Source: Eublepharis macularius (lineage: Eukaryota; Chordata; Lepidosauria; Squamata; Eublepharidae). From it: a DNA stretch of 64,000 nt. Below the pieces are notes generated by a model. That model was not told the origin of the DNA. It ran no database searches and saw nothing but the letters and a program-made list of their open reading frames with translations. The stretch spans positions 9,509,001 to 9,573,000 of the forward strand of contig NC_072795.1 of the NCBI RefSeq assembly GCF_028583425.1. The letters run 5' to 3'. Of this stretch, positions 40,290 through 52,441 are shown in pieces. A program made the translations under genes and the position numbers. Numbering within the stretch: the first letter of the stretch is position 1; each line of letters begins with the position of its first letter.

Positions 40290-42841
40290 CTTTCTTGGAT
40301 ACACCCTTTAACGTGGTGAGGGGGTTTGAGTGTTTCAGTGACGCTGAGAGCAACACCATCAGGATTACAGGCTTGGTCAGGAGTCTAAACTTCTGGAAGA
40401 AACGCTCAAGGCGGAATGGTCAAAGCTGAGACACCAGACTAAGATGTATCCACCTCCTTCAAGAATCAACGGTCACATCAGCAGAAGAGAACTGAATGTT
40501 CCAATGGTGATGGGAGTGGAAGAATTCTTGAAGTTTAGCTACTAGGCAGCAGCAGTAGTGGAAGGTGACACTGGCGGAGGATATTTCACAGATAACAGCA
40601 GTGTCACTTCATCTAACCCTGGTCACTACTCCGAAGCGGAAGAAGGCAATGATAAACCTTTCTGCTAATCTCTTACCTTGAAAACCCTATGATGAGACAA
40701 TCCAAAATGAAAAAAGATATAGTGCTGGAAGACAGAACCCCCAGGTCAGATGGCACTCAATTGGCTACTGGGGAAGAGCCAAGGACAAGTACGAATAGCG
40801 CTATTCTTAATGATGGGACTGGATTAAAGCCAAAAGGATGTCCAGTTGCAGACATGAATGGATGCAAAAGGAACACCCAAAGCTGTGCGACACACATAAT
40901 AGGAACATAGAATGTGAGAAATATGAAAACAGATAAGCTAGAAATCATAACACAGGAAATGGAATGTTTAAACATTGCAGTCTTGGGTGTGAGTGAACTA
41001 ATGTGGACCGACTCAGGACATTTTCAGTCAGAAAATCACAGTGTTTTATTGTGGAAATGAACTCAAAAGAAATGGTGTTGCTCTAATAGTGAGGAGAGAC
41101 ATAGCGCAAGCAGTTAAGAGCTACAACGCAAAGTCTGACCAAGTAATATCAATCAGACTTCAGGGAAAGCCTGTTAACATAACCATCATTCAAGTTTATG
41201 CTCCAACTATGGCTACTGAGGAGAAAGAAATAGAAAACATTTATGAAAGTATCCAAGAAGAAATTGACCATACACCTAAACAAGATATGCTGATAATCAT
41301 AGGCAACTGGAATACAAAAGTAGGCGATAAAGCAGAATCAAACATAGTTGGAAAATTTGGATTAGGATCATGAAATGAAGCAGGAGAGCGGCTCATAGAA
41401 TTTTGTGAAGCCAACAACCTGTTCATTGCTAATACATGCTTCAGGCAACCAAAAAGATGATTGTATACGTGGAAATCACTGGGTAACCATTACAAGAATC
41501 AAATAGATTACATAATTGGAAGCAGTAGATGGAGAAGCTCTATTCTCTCAGCTAAAACAAGACCAGTAGCTGATTGCAATACAGATCATGAGTTGCTGAT
41601 ATCAAAAATAAGAACAAAGCTGAAGAGAAACACTTAAAGAATCATAATGCCAAAATACAATTTAAATAATATTCCTGAAGAATTTAAAGACCAGGTAAGG
41701 AACAGATTTGCAATACTAAGTTTAATTGATTGTGAATGAGAAGAACTATGGGCTGAAACTAGAGATACTATCAAGGAAGAATGTGCAAAGACTATTCCTG
41801 TAGCCAGAAGAAAGGAGAAGGTTAAATGGATGTCTGATGAAACTTAAAATTGCTAAAGATAGACGAGAAGCAAAAACAAAAGGCAACAGAAATAGGGTAA
41901 AAACTCTAAATACATCTTTTCAGCAGCTTGCACGCAGAGACAAAGAAATCTAATATAATAACCAGTGCAAAGAAATAGAAGAGAACAACAAAAAAGGAAG
42001 AACAAGAGATTTGTTCCAAAAGATCTGAGAAATCAAAGGGAAATTCAAGCCACGGCTTGGGGTGCTGAAAGATCAACATGGAAATACAGTATCTGACCAG
42101 GACAAAATAAAGGAAAGAGGGAAACAATACACTGAGGAATTATACAAAAGAGATGGAAGGATGACAGATACTTTTGACGAAGAATCTTTTGATGAAGAAC
42201 CAGAAATCCTAGAAAGTGAGGTAAAAGCTACACTCAAAGCAATTGAGAGAAACAAAGCACCTGGAGTAGATGGAATACCAATAAAACTAATTCAAGCCAC
42301 AGAAATGGAGTCCATCAGAATCTTAACAAGAATATGCCGACAAATATGGAAAACAAAACAATGGCCCACCAACTGGAAACATTCAGTCTACATTCCAATC
42401 CCCAAAAAAGGGGATGCCAAGGAGTGCAGCAACTATCAGACAATTGAGATAATTTCCCATGCAAGCAAAGTGATGCTCAAAATTATACAGCAAAGACTCT
42501 TACCATATATGGAATGAGAAATGCCAGATGGTCAAGCTGGATTCACAAAAGGAAGAGGCACCAGAGATCACATTGCAAATTTACGATGGTTAATGGAACA
42601 TACCTAGGAATTGCCGAAGAAAATCAGCCTGTGTTTTATAGATTATGGCAAAGTTTTTGACTGTGTAGATCATGAAAAGCTATGGAGAGTTTTAAAAGAA
42701 ATGGGGGTTCCACAACATCTGACTGTTTTGATGCACAACCTGTACTCTGGACAAGAGGCTACTGTCAGGACAGAATATGGGGGAAAAGAATGGTCTCCAA
42801 TTGACAAGGGTGTCAGACAAGGATGCATATTATCTCCCTGA
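40290..42841 (+). mobile_element. Decayed BovB (RTE clade) LINE, 3' truncated
   Basis: About 2.5 kb from the BovB 5' leader (GTGGTGAGGGGGTTTGAGTG) through endonuclease and most of the RT. Many stops interrupt it. It ends at RQGCILSP, just before the catalytic YADD region; the remainder is absent. No TSD was identified. Confidence 0.85.
40689..42841 (+). pseudogene. BovB ORF2 remnant (endonuclease and partial RT)
   Basis: Pieces in order: CATHIIGT with a stop replacing W in the usual GTWNVR, CLNIAVLGVSELMWTD, GVALIVRRDIAQAV, IIQVYAPTMATEE, and a degraded GDFN-type motif (IIIGNWNTKVGD). Then comes the RT: NKAPGVDGIPIKLIQATEME, WKHSVYIPIPKKGDAKECSN, QAGFTKGRGTRDHIANLRWL, SLCFIDYGKVFDCVDHEKLW and WSPIDKGVRQGCILSP. 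At least six in-frame stops and shifts are present. The protein would have moved the BovB and, in trans, SINEs sharing its tail. Confidence 0.85.
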
Positions 42842-43796
42842 GGACAGAAGCTCCCACAAATGCCTTCCATTGGCAGTGGATATTTTATGTTACAGCTGCT
42901 GTCCTACTTCGTGAGTTCAAGTTTTGCTACATTGAGCTGTACATTAGCCAAAGTCCACTACAAAATAGAAGATTTTGCAAAATAAGTAATGTGATGTATC
43001 CTCTCCCAACAAATAGTCTTATATTCAGAAAAAATGTGTATATTTAGAATTGCATCAGAAAGGGGGAGGGGGTTACATCTCAGCCTTGTGACATCATCCA
43101 TTTATCCCTGTTTTCAAAGCAGTTTTTTTCTATTAAAACAAAAATATTGGCTAAAAAGGACAGATGCCAAATGGCCTTTGAAATGCAACAAGTAAGGTTT
43201 TGAGTGATGAAACTCATTGGGTAGTCGATGATAAATGGATAGATTTAATTAAGCAACAAATGGTAAAAAGAAAAGGGAAAGGGGAAAAATCAGGGGAGAT
43301 AGTGACTTAGAAAAAGGAGATTGGAACTGCAGGGAGATTAGTTAATGCTCAGCTTACAATTGATCACATTTGTAAGTTGTGTGCCTGATTAGTGGAAGTT
43401 TAAAAATTCTGAGGTTGTGTTATTCCAGAGTCAGTTAGAGTATAGTGAGCAAATAGATTAAAGAGAAGTAGAATTTGCTGCCAGAGGGGCTTAGATTGAT
43501 TCATGGAGGATAAGTCTATCAATGGCTACTAACTTCTGGTGTGAGACACCCCCTCCCTTATTTTCCTGGTTTCATTTACTTGATATGTTTGAAGATCATG
43601 CATTTCTCACCTGCAGATTACCTTCAGTCACACAGTAAAGATCCTTGTCCTGGCATTATTATATGCCAAAGGAATATGACTCCCATCAATCTATCTTGAA
43701 GTGATACCTTTATAAACCCTTGTCTCCAACTACCATTCCAAACATCCATCAATCTCCCCCTCCCTGAGATAATATTTTACCGCCAAGTTGTTGTCA
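42842..43796. other. No gene recognised
   Basis: AT-rich sequence after the BovB break; only one frame above 60 residues (42823-43047), with no domain. Confidence 0.35.
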
Positions 43797-43804
43797 GTAA
43801 TATC

Positions 43805-44108
43805 CAGGGCTTTTTTTCAGCTGGAACGTGGTGGAATGGAGTTCCGGCACCTCTTGAAAATGGTCACATGGCCAGTGGCCCCACCCCCTGATCTCCAGAC
43901 AGAGGGGAGTTTAGATTGCCCTCCGCGCCATGCAGCGTGGAGGGCAATCTAAACCCCTTCTGTCTGGAGATGTGACCATTTTCACTGAGGCCGATTTAAA
44001 CTTTTAAAAACTCCCCCCTTGTTCCAGCTGACCCAATGTAACGTCATTGTGCGGTCCTAAGTTCCACCACTGAGTTCCACCACTTCTTTTCCCAGAAAAA
44101 AAGCCCTG
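43805..44108. mobile_element. 304-bp hAT MITE (CAGGGCTTTTTTTC ends)
   Basis: Inverted ends CAGGGCTTTTTTTC and GAAAAAAAGCCCTG with a perfect 8-bp TSD GTAATATC (43797-43804 and 44109-44116). The termini are classical hAT. A strong internal hairpin lies at 43891-43968 (CTCCAGACAGA...TCTGTCTGGAG with GATTGCCCTCC paired to GGAGGGCAATC). No coding capacity. Confidence 0.92.
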
Positions 44109-44116
44109 GTAATATC

Positions 44117-44565
44117 TACCAATAAAGTTCAAATTTCTTGGCTCCAATCCAATCACAATTAAGAACATCCTATTTTCCCTGTCATTTATGCATTTTTCTG
44201 TTTAAATATGGTCTCGGAACCCCCTGTAAACTGCAGAAGGTTTTTCTCCAACTTCCTACTACAGCTCCATGTGTGCTGATGTATGTCCTTTGGAGCCTCA
44301 TGCCAGCCTTTCTCTTCCCTTCATCAGATGTCCCAGGATGACCTTTTCAGGACAAGATTGCATGCTTTACCTGCCTCTATTATACTATTAGACCCAGTCA
44401 CTTGAACGTGCAGAATAGCCATCCACTGCTGCCTTAGTACTCTTTGGTCAGTACAAGCAAGTTCAAACAATGAAAAATAACTTAAAACATCCTGTCCTCC
44501 TTATGCTGGGGAGACAGTTTGCAATAAAAGTTCTGTGAAAACTTAACTGGAGCAAGAGCCTGAGC
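44117..44565. other. No gene recognised
   Basis: Nothing recognisable; short frames only. Confidence 0.35.
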
Positions 44566-45108
44566 TCACCTCCATCCCAGTTGTAAATCTACCTCCTTAT
44601 CGAGAATCTCTGCCAAACCCTCAGGCTGCTTCCTGGTATGAGGCAAGCAAAACTTATCCACTTTCTGAGCAACTGCCAAAATAGGCTTCATCTCAGACCG
44701 CAGCAACTCTGCCAGCCCTTCTCCTGATGCTTGGCTCTGAATGCTCTCTGGCACAATGCTCAGCAGCCTCCGTTTTCTGCGTTTCAAAGATGAGCACAAA
44801 CTCATATTGAAGCAGCACTTTGTAATCATTAGTGTTTTCTGCACTGGGCTTTTTCATCAGTTTTGGTCCCATATTCCATCGATTTCTTTCCAGAGTTCTG
44901 CATGCACAGTCAAAATATCCCGATTCAGTCTCCATACTGTTTCCCAGACTTTTTTGCACTCCACATGGAGAAAGGCTGCATCTGCCACAGAATCAACCTG
45001 CCCCTGGCTTTTCTGCAGCTTTTCTCCCTGCACACATTCCCTGATGTATCCCCCCCCTAAGAAAGTCAAACCAGGGCTTTTTTGAAGTGCAGAATGTAGT
45101 AACGACAC
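44566..45108 (-). pseudogene. Unrecognised ORF pair in one frame separated by a stop
   Basis: Minus-strand frames 45108-44857 and 44844-44566 are in the same phase, divided by a TGA. The first contains VWETVWRLNRDILTVHAELW and the second a basic stretch (SLKRRKRRLL) and acidic/hydrophobic residues (EGLAELLRSEMKPILAVAQK). The composition could be a coiled-coil retroelement protein, but no family was recognised. It could also be chance. Confidence 0.25.
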
Positions 45109-46658
45109 GAGACAGGGTCTGGATGCAAAGTCTGTTCCTCCAACATGGAGGCGAGAGTTTTATTCACTTGTATTCAGGAACTCCCGGATGCCCAAATATG
45201 GCTATTGCAACAGTTACAAGTTACACATTCCATTCTCAGCCAACTAAGCAAAATATGCTGTGTCCAGACTTTTGTCTTATCTAGGAAGCATGACGGAAAG
45301 AAAGGTACATCATGAGCCTCTGAGCATAGGAGAATGTTACTTAGAGTGTATGGGAGTGTTGTGCTCTGTGAATGGTGAGAGACTTATTGTTACACATTTA
45401 AACTACTCCCTGAGTCTTCCCGTGTGGCATGCCAACTGACCAGGAGATCAGGAACGTAGAAATGTAAAAGAGCAATTAATGGAGGCTGTGTGGCATGCCT
45501 ACTCCAGCCTACAGCAGAATGCTTTCTTGGGTATGAGACCTGGCCCTGGTCCTGCCTTTCACCCTCCCCTTTATTTCCTTATATTCTGATTGGCTGAACA
45601 GCAACCAATCCAGTCTTTTCCTTGTTTTGTTTTTTAAAAATTAAATAGCAACTTTGCAAAAAAACAAAAAACAAAAAAACCACCCTTCTAACTAGGGGGG
45701 GGGGATACACTGCAATATGGCTAACATGATAAGTCTGAAGATATTTTAAAGTTTTCACCTGTGCTTCCAGTACTTTTTTTAGTCGATTCCTTTATCACGT
45801 AATTTTTTTTTTAAAGAGAGCAATGTTGCAAAATGGCAACTTTAGTTCTATTTTTAAAAGACAAAATGAATTTTTCTAGTGCAGAAATAAAAAACAGACA
45901 CTACTTTGGTTCGATGCCCTCAAAGCGTAGAATTAAAGAATCGAAGCGGTTCTTTATTGATGAATAAAGCAGATCCAATCCTCATGGGTTGAATAAACAG
46001 AAAGCCCAATGTAAAGTTCACCCTGCGGAAGAGGCCATTCTTTCTTGGCTTCTATTGACTTGCGAGCCTCAGTTTGGAGATCTCCTTCCCGGGTAGCCTC
46101 AACTCTAGCCAAAGCTGAGTCTGTAGTCATAGTCTATAGTGGCAAAATCCATTTTGCCTCCAGACGACCATAGGTAAGCAGGCAAGTAGACTCTCCTGGC
46201 TGCAGGAAAGTTATTTTACTTCTCCTGCAGCCTTGCTGTCACCCCTCTGGTTGACTCCATCTTGTTTTACTCATTCAAAATAACAAACATTCCTGAAGCA
46301 CAAGATATATACCCAGCACAACTAGCTATCAAGCTGCATGGTGCTTTGTGGCTTCAATATGCATCCCACTTCTCCCACCATATCACCAACCTCAAGTCCC
46401 TAGGACCACTAAAGTGGGGGGGGGGGCTCAGGAATAAAATACACTTCTGGGGGGCAAGAACCAGTTCCCTCTAGCTAACCCTCACCTTTGAGATGAAGGA
46501 AGTAAAGTTTCCAGCTGTACCAGATGTTAATCAAGAAGCCAGCTCTGAGATGTAGACCACCTGCAGAGGGAGTTCCAAAAAGTAAGTTGAGAGCTGAGAC
46601 CTAATAGGCCAAAACACTGGATTCAGATTGAAGCTACCAAACCCGGTAATACCAAACA
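45109..46658. other. No gene recognised
   Basis: Contains homopolymer runs and an A/C-rich patch near 45660. A TGTAGTAAC...GTTACA pair (45095 and 45394) could bound an LTR but lacks a TSD. Confidence 0.3.
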
Positions 46659-46670
46659 AGAGTAAAATTA

Positions 46671-47116
46671 TATTGTTGAAGGCTTTCATGGACAGAGAAT
46701 GTTAGTTGTTGTAGAATTTCTGGGCTGTATGGCCATGGTCTTGGCATTGTAGTTCCTGATGTTTTGCCAGCAGCTGTGGCTGGCATCTTCAGAGATGTAG
46801 CACCAAAAGACAGAGATCTCTCGCTGAGTTGTAGTTCCCGATGTTTCGCCAGCAGCTGTGACTGGCGTCTTCAGAGGTGTAGCACCGAATACCTCAGAAT
46901 ACAGTGAAGCCTCCCTCCATTAGCATTCCACACCCTGGGAAACTCTTACAGGATGACTTAGCCCAACCCCACCTGCCTGAGTAGATATAAATTACCTGCC
47001 AACTTCTTTTCCACACTGTGACACTGAGAGATCTCTGTCTTTTGGTGCTGGCGAAACGTCAGGAACTACAATGCCAAGACCATGGCCATACAGCCCAGAA
47101 AATCTACAATAACTAA
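46671..47116. mobile_element. Second Penelope-like fold-back copy
   Basis: Flanked by AGAGTAAAATTA / AGAGTAAGATTA (46659-46670 and 47117-47128; one mismatch). It holds two tandem and one inverted copies of the unit seen at 13810-14223 (TTGGCATTGTAGTTCCTGA, TTTCGCCAGCAGCTGTG.CTGGC, GGTGTAGCACC). It starts with ATTGTTGAAGGCTTTCATGG. Hammerhead-like cores at 46755-46795 and 46838-46880 (minus) are mutated (GTC to ATC, and one GAAAC to AAAAC). Confidence 0.6.
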
Positions 47117-47128
47117 AGAGTAAGATTA

Positions 47129-48622
47129 ATAAATTTCTTAAGGGTTGTGCTAAAGATTACAAATATAGCAACTGTACAAGACAGGAAAGAAAAGAATAAA
47201 ATCTAAACAATTAAAGCCTAAGATACTAAACAGGATGGGTGTTGCTAAGACGTGATATGGCTCTCTGTAGCCATAATCAGAGCAACCATCCATCACTTGC
47301 ACTGTAAGCACTAACTCCCTTGACGGTAGTTCTACTCTTTGGCTTCAAAATCCAGGCCAGAGTTTGATGGATAGTTGACCTTCTAGAACCATCAAGGAAT
47401 CTTCCTTACAATGCAGAGTTCCCTGAAAGTCCAGTGCCATCAACCATTTCCTTGTCTTTGTTAATCAGGCTTGCCACTCAGGTAAATCTATCAAGCCAGA
47501 CCTCACCCTTTGTCCAACAGGCCTGAGGTGGCCACCTGTCAGGTAAACTGATAACCTCCCTGCTGACTTTTCCATACTTACCCCATACTTTTAAATCATG
47601 CCCATATCTGGAGTTCTTTCTACTGTTCACACCCCCCGAATTCAAGTCTTCCAATCGGCTTACTCCCTAAATGCAGTAACCCTGGTAAGGACCCGTAGCC
47701 TGCACACTTTGTTCTTGTGCCAGAAGATTGCAAACCACCCTCGCTGCCTCCTGACCTCAAAGCTTTTGCTCAGCTCATTTCTAGACTGCAGACGCTCAGC
47801 CAATCCTCGCCAGCCTGCAGATACTGAAACTCCCAAGTGCTCTGCACCCATCCTCCTTGCTCCAAAGCCAGTGTTCTAACTATTTCAGCAAGCCCTGCTG
47901 GCCTGCGCCATGCCAAGCCACTACCTGCTGCTGACACTTCCCTTTAACTCTCTAGATGCCATCCGAAGTTGCTTGGGGAGGGAAGTCTGCCATGCGCGCC
48001 CCAGTCATTGGACTTGAGAGGGGGGACAAGCAAGCTTAAAAGACCTTATGAACACTGCACTCCACAATGCTTTTTCTGCCCAATGCCTTTTCTGATACGG
48101 GGAGGGGGGATGGAATGCCACAGACTCATTCACCAAGTGAATTGTTCACACTGCAGTCTCTCTGGACTCCGGAGTGGAGGGGGGAAGGGGAGGAGATGTA
48201 AAAGCTCTCTTTACTTCATAGTGTACATAGTTGCATTTCTTTTACCTCTGATTACCATTTGATTGAATGTATTCCTGTATTGAACCCATTGATTGTTGCT
48301 TATTGTCTGAATTAATTTGGATCCGCTTTTAATTACTGATTCCATTGGTTGTGTCATGTTTGTGTTCAATCATGACATGATTGTCTCTATGTTGTAACCA
48401 CAATGCTCATTATTTACCTGATGTATTCTCTCCTTAGTGCAAGTGTTACTTTTGAGACCCAGAGTGGGCATCTCTTGTTATCTTATAGAAATATCTCTTG
48501 TTATCTTACTGAAATATCCTCCTCTAAGCTAGCACTGACCCTGGAGCGTCCATATGCCAGCTCTTGCCACTTCACCCAGATGCTGGGAATGTATGATTGT
48601 ATACTGAATGTCTAGACATAAC
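47129..48622. other. No gene recognised
   Basis: No domain-bearing frame. A 24-bp direct repeat (ATCTCTTGTTATCTTA) lies near 48470-48515. Confidence 0.35.
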
Positions 48623-49260
48623 TAGAGGTGGGCACGATCCAAAAAAAAATACCGATCAAGCTGATCGTGGATTGGCGCCGGCAACAATCCCGAATTAATG
48701 ATCCACACCGGTCATCTCCCATTTCCGATCCATGGATCGTGGATTGTGGAGGCAAAAGCGGAGGGGCGCCCCACTGTTCCCAGTGATACAGGAACTGTGG
48801 CTGATGCTGGTGGCATCTGTGTTTGTGTTTGGCTGTCTGTGTTTGGCTGTCAGAGCTGCCTATCAGGGTTTGCAGGGATGAGATTGGAGTGCCCATGACT
48901 ACAGAACACCCCCTTCCCCCTCCCTCAGGTGTCTTCTCCCAGCTGGTGACTGCTTTGCTGCTCTGTTGTTGGAAGGAAGCCCTGCTGATCAAGGCAAGCT
49001 GGGCTTCCATTTGGGTTTCCAGCACGACAGAAGGAGGGCAAACACAGCTCAGGCATTCCCTTGGCTCCATTGCCAGGGGAATAGATTGTTGGTGCCTGAG
49101 TGTCTGGCTTCCTGATCCGAGCACGATCGCCCCGATCCAGCCCCCCTCCTGACTGCTGGATCATTGGCCATGCCCAAGCACGATCCGCCGGGTCCCGATT
49201 GCGTGATCGCCATTATCGTGGTTTTTTTTTTAATCGTAATGCGGATTGTGCCCATCTCTA
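48623..49260. mobile_element. 638-bp non-autonomous hAT element (GATCC type)
   Basis: Ends TAGAGGTGGGCACGATCC and TGTGCCCATCTCTA, perfect 8-bp TSD GACATAAC (48615-48622 and 49261-49268). Subterminal GATCC/GATCG motifs at both ends as in 17044-17736, with which it shares most of its length. It is a second copy of that family; the perfect TSD suggests it is the younger of the two. No transposase. Confidence 0.9.
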
Positions 49261-49268
49261 GACATAAC

Positions 49269-49500
49269 TAAAAAGGGTTCTCACAGGACCCGTGTATATT
49301 GCGCGCCAAAACCTCAACAGTTATTTGAGTGCGGGGAAATCAAGTATAACATAGAACTGCTGGCCTTGCCTTATCAGTTCTACCAAGCTCTGTGATGGAG
49401 TGCAGACCTGAACTGTCAAATCCTAAATAAAGGTTTTCTACTGGAACCAATGTGTGTTCACTGGAGCGGGGCTGAGGGATCCACCTGCCAGGAACTGGCA
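49269..49500 (+). repeat. Possible LTR 3' portion
   Basis: AATAAAGG at about 49424-49431 followed after about 30 bp by GTGTGTTCACTGG and a CCA end resembles an R-U5 region. The left border would lie before the hAT insertion, but no TG end or TSD was established. Confidence 0.25.
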
Positions 49501-51638
49501 GGTTGCTGAGTTGATCTTTGGTTATTACATTCTGCTTTACTGGATTTTTATCATTCTCACTTCCCTTTATTCTATCTGGACTTACTGCCTCCATTTATGC
49601 CACTGTTTGTGTGTTTTTGTGGTGCATTGTCATTTATTTTTTGATTATTTGCTTTTCATTAACTCTATTTGATTTCCATTGGACTTTTCCATTAATCATG
49701 TTGCCATTAATGCCTAGGTTAATTTACTGCATTTCCTTCACTTACTGCTTTGGGGTATTTTTTTAGTGTATCACATTGTTCGCATTTCCTTTGCTTTGGT
49801 TATCACATTCATATTCATTGCTTATGTTTTTCCATTCCATTGCTTTATGGTGTAAAGTTTTACTGTTTTGCATTTTAAGTAAAGGTTAGTTAGAAAATTG
49901 ACTTCTTCCTGTCTCCTCAGTCCACAAGAGAGCAGCCACTGGTTTCCAAAATCATTTTTTGCTTTTAATCTCGCTTGTTCTAAATGCTCCCGTTTTTTCT
50001 AGTTGATGACTCTGCCTCCCTATTCCTCCTCCATACACCCTCTTTCCTCCTTCCTCCTTGATTGGAATCTCCAACACCATTGACACTCTGAAAAGATGGG
50101 ACAAAAATCGCCAGTGGGACTTGCTCCTTTGTTGGGGGGTGGGGGAATTGTAAATGGTCACACCTGCCCTCACAATATTAAGATGACTTATGGCAATATC
50201 ATAAGCACTTCTCCTCATTTGTTTAAAACACAGACAAGCTGCCTAGTTAGGCAGGAGATGGGAAATTACTGGAATGTGAGAGGTGAAGTAAGACTAACTT
50301 AGCCCCAGCCTGGATGTGTACAAAACTATAGAACAATGGAGGTCTCCAGAAGTACTTTAATGAACCCATTCACACCTTTCCCATTCTATACTTACCCACT
50401 TTCCTATTATAGCCTTATCCATCCAGTCATTGTGGGTTATCAAATAATCTTTTTACACCTATAGTTCGTCTCAGGAAGACCTAATCAAACCTTCCTAGTT
50501 GTTCCACCTTGGAGAAAATTCAGTAACCTTATTGTCTTACCTCAGAGACAGTTTCCCAATCCTTTGTCCCACTTTGGGAAGAACAATTAAGGTTCCACTG
50601 CCCTAAACCATTGTTTTAGGGCAGGACTGTCAGTCCTGCCTCAGGGCATGTTTTACTGTCCGGCCATGTGCTTAGAGTGTGTATGTTCTGGACCTTCCAC
50701 CACCCTCAAATGGCATGTCTGAGTCCTTCTCCTCTTCTTGCCATGAAGTGCTGGTCACTGAAGCTGCTCTCCCTCAGACTCTATCTTCTGGATCTGGTAA
50801 CTATAAGCCCAACTCTGCAATTCTCTCCAACTTTCCTCTCATTTTTTTCTAGTTAGCTCTGTGTGTGTGCTGTGTGTTTTGTGTCCAATTGATCAGTAGT
50901 ATTTTAAATAAAAAACCCTTTTTCATTGAACATCTGCCTGCTTATTGAAAGGGTGCTCTAGAGGAAGGGATCCTCATGTACACAGGTGCAAAAGATTGTA
51001 GTTATCCCCCTCTTGCAAGCTTCTCCTTGCTGCTAATTCCCCCCAACCCACAAGGAGACCTGTTCTTTGGGTAACACACCCTCTGTGGTGTTCCCTTCAC
51101 CTTTTCCCTCACACTACTTTCTCCTTGACTCTCAGCCAGCATTTATGAGGAAATGGGCCTTCTACTGGACTCTGCTGGGTCCTTTCCATTCCTTCAGGAC
51201 TTGGAGGCTGCTTGTAGGTGGGTCAATCCCAGATGGCCCACTTGTGGTCTTCCCCGGTGGTCTGTAGCCCACTGCGCCATATCCAGCTTAACAGGAAGGC
51301 TGTCTCTTTCTACGGGCCCTGAGTACTTGAATTCCAACTGGGATAACCAGTGCTGCCATCATTCTCTTCAGCCCAGCCTTTTCCCTTTAAATCAGGCCCC
51401 ATTCTCCCAATGTTTTCTCTATGCCCCTTCCGGCCCAGCTGTGTTTTCTTTCATCTGGGCTGTCGGAGGTGTGGTGACAACACCCAGGCCTTGTGGGCTC
51501 ACCAGAGGATGTGGTGCCAGAAACTGTGCTGGGAAATGTAGCATTAAGAGCCACATCAAGGGCCACAGTTCCAGAAGACACATAGCTGGGAGTCGGGCCG
51601 TCACATTGGAATAGCTCTGGTTGATGGTTGATGGGAGT
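49501..51638. other. No gene recognised
   Basis: Sequence upstream of the plus-strand P450 gene. A hairpin GCAGGACTG/CAGTCCTGC lies near 50620-50640, and AATAAAAAACCC near 50905 may mark an LTR polyA site. The frame 51153-51614 has no recognised domain. Confidence 0.3.
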
Positions 51639-51819
51639 TGTTAGGAAATATACTATTTTGCTTGTTCTTTGTTTTAATATCTGCTAGCATTTAATCAGGA
51701 AAAGTTTTACACTCTCACTGTACTGTACTCAGTCCTTCAATAAACAACTTTGGAGTATACTGACGTTTGCTCATAAATTGTCTTCCCCATAATTATTTTG
51801 ATAGTACCATTGTTACCAC
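51639..51819 (+). repeat. Possible short LTR upstream of the P450 promoter
   Basis: Starts TGTTAGGAAATATAC, contains CAATAAACAAC at about 51738 and ends ATTGTTACCACA. The TG...CA ends and polyA signal are LTR-like. No TSD was seen, so this is tentative. Confidence 0.25.
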
Positions 51820-51882
51820 ATTCCAAAACTACTTGGCTATGGTGCCAGGAGACTCCCTCTATATTTAGCTTAATCTATGGAG

Positions 51883-51890
51883 TATATAAA
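51883..51890 (+). promoter_or_regulatory. TATA box of the plus-strand P450 gene
   Basis: TATATAAA (AGTATATAAAAGG context) lies 121 bp upstream of the ATG at 52011. That places transcription start near 51915 and gives a 5' UTR of about 95 nt, normal for CYP2 genes. Confidence 0.6.
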
Positions 51891-52010
51891 AGGATGCCCA
51901 CAGAAAACTGAGACAACACTCTGAGGAAAGAAAAGCCACTAGAGAAAGAACGTTCATCTCACCTAGCTGTGCTAGAAAGACACAAGGGCGGAGAAAACAA
52001 AACAAGGATA

Positions 52011-52181
52011 ATGCTGAGTGTACAGGCATTTCTGCTTTTTCTACTGGCATGTCTCCTAATTCTGTATCTTCTGAAACTGCTCTGGTCTCAGAGTTCTTAC
52101 CCTCCAGGGCCTCCTCAACTTCCATTCATTGGAAGCACTTGGGTATTAGGGTTGACGCCTTCTCTAGACACTACCATTAAG
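52011..52181 (+). CDS. Cytochrome P450 family 2-like, exon 1 (57 codons)
   Basis: Encodes 57 residues starting MLSVQAFLLF: a leucine-rich ER anchor (about 4-22), LLWSQSS, then YPPGPPQLPFIGSTWVLG, the PPGP hinge of microsomal CYP2 enzymes, ending LDTTIK. It stops at AAG|GTAAGT, a consensus phase-0 donor. An in-frame upstream ATG at 51969 exists, but the MLSVQ start gives the standard anchor and exon length. Length and phase match the minus-strand exon at 39339-39509 exactly, and the two are about 12.5 kb apart, head to head. Exon 2 was not found by 64000, implying a long repeat-filled intron 1 or a lone exon. Subfamily and substrate cannot be set from one exon. Confidence 0.8.
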
Positions 52182-52183
52182 GT

Positions 52184-52441
52184 AAGTCATTCTATTTTAT
52201 TGATTTATTTAATCAGTTCATTTTATCACCTCCCTACACAAAATATGCAATGCAACCAGACTAGATTATACCATTCGGCAATAAACAATTCCATCAAATG
52301 GAATTATATCACTAAACAAGAAGAAATGAAGAACAGTATAATATACAGTAAACAATGTGATGAGTATAATGAAGGTAATATCGAGTAAACAATACATTGG
52401 GGTTGGACAAAATGTTTTAAAAAAACAGAGTTAACTACAGC
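52184..52441. other. Start of P450 intron 1
   Basis: Sequence after the donor; no feature recognised until the BovB fragment. Confidence 0.4.

Noticed and set aside
45095..45394. Possible LTR with TGTAGTAAC...GTTACA ends.
   Set aside because: No TSD and no internal LTR signals were found; the ends may be chance.
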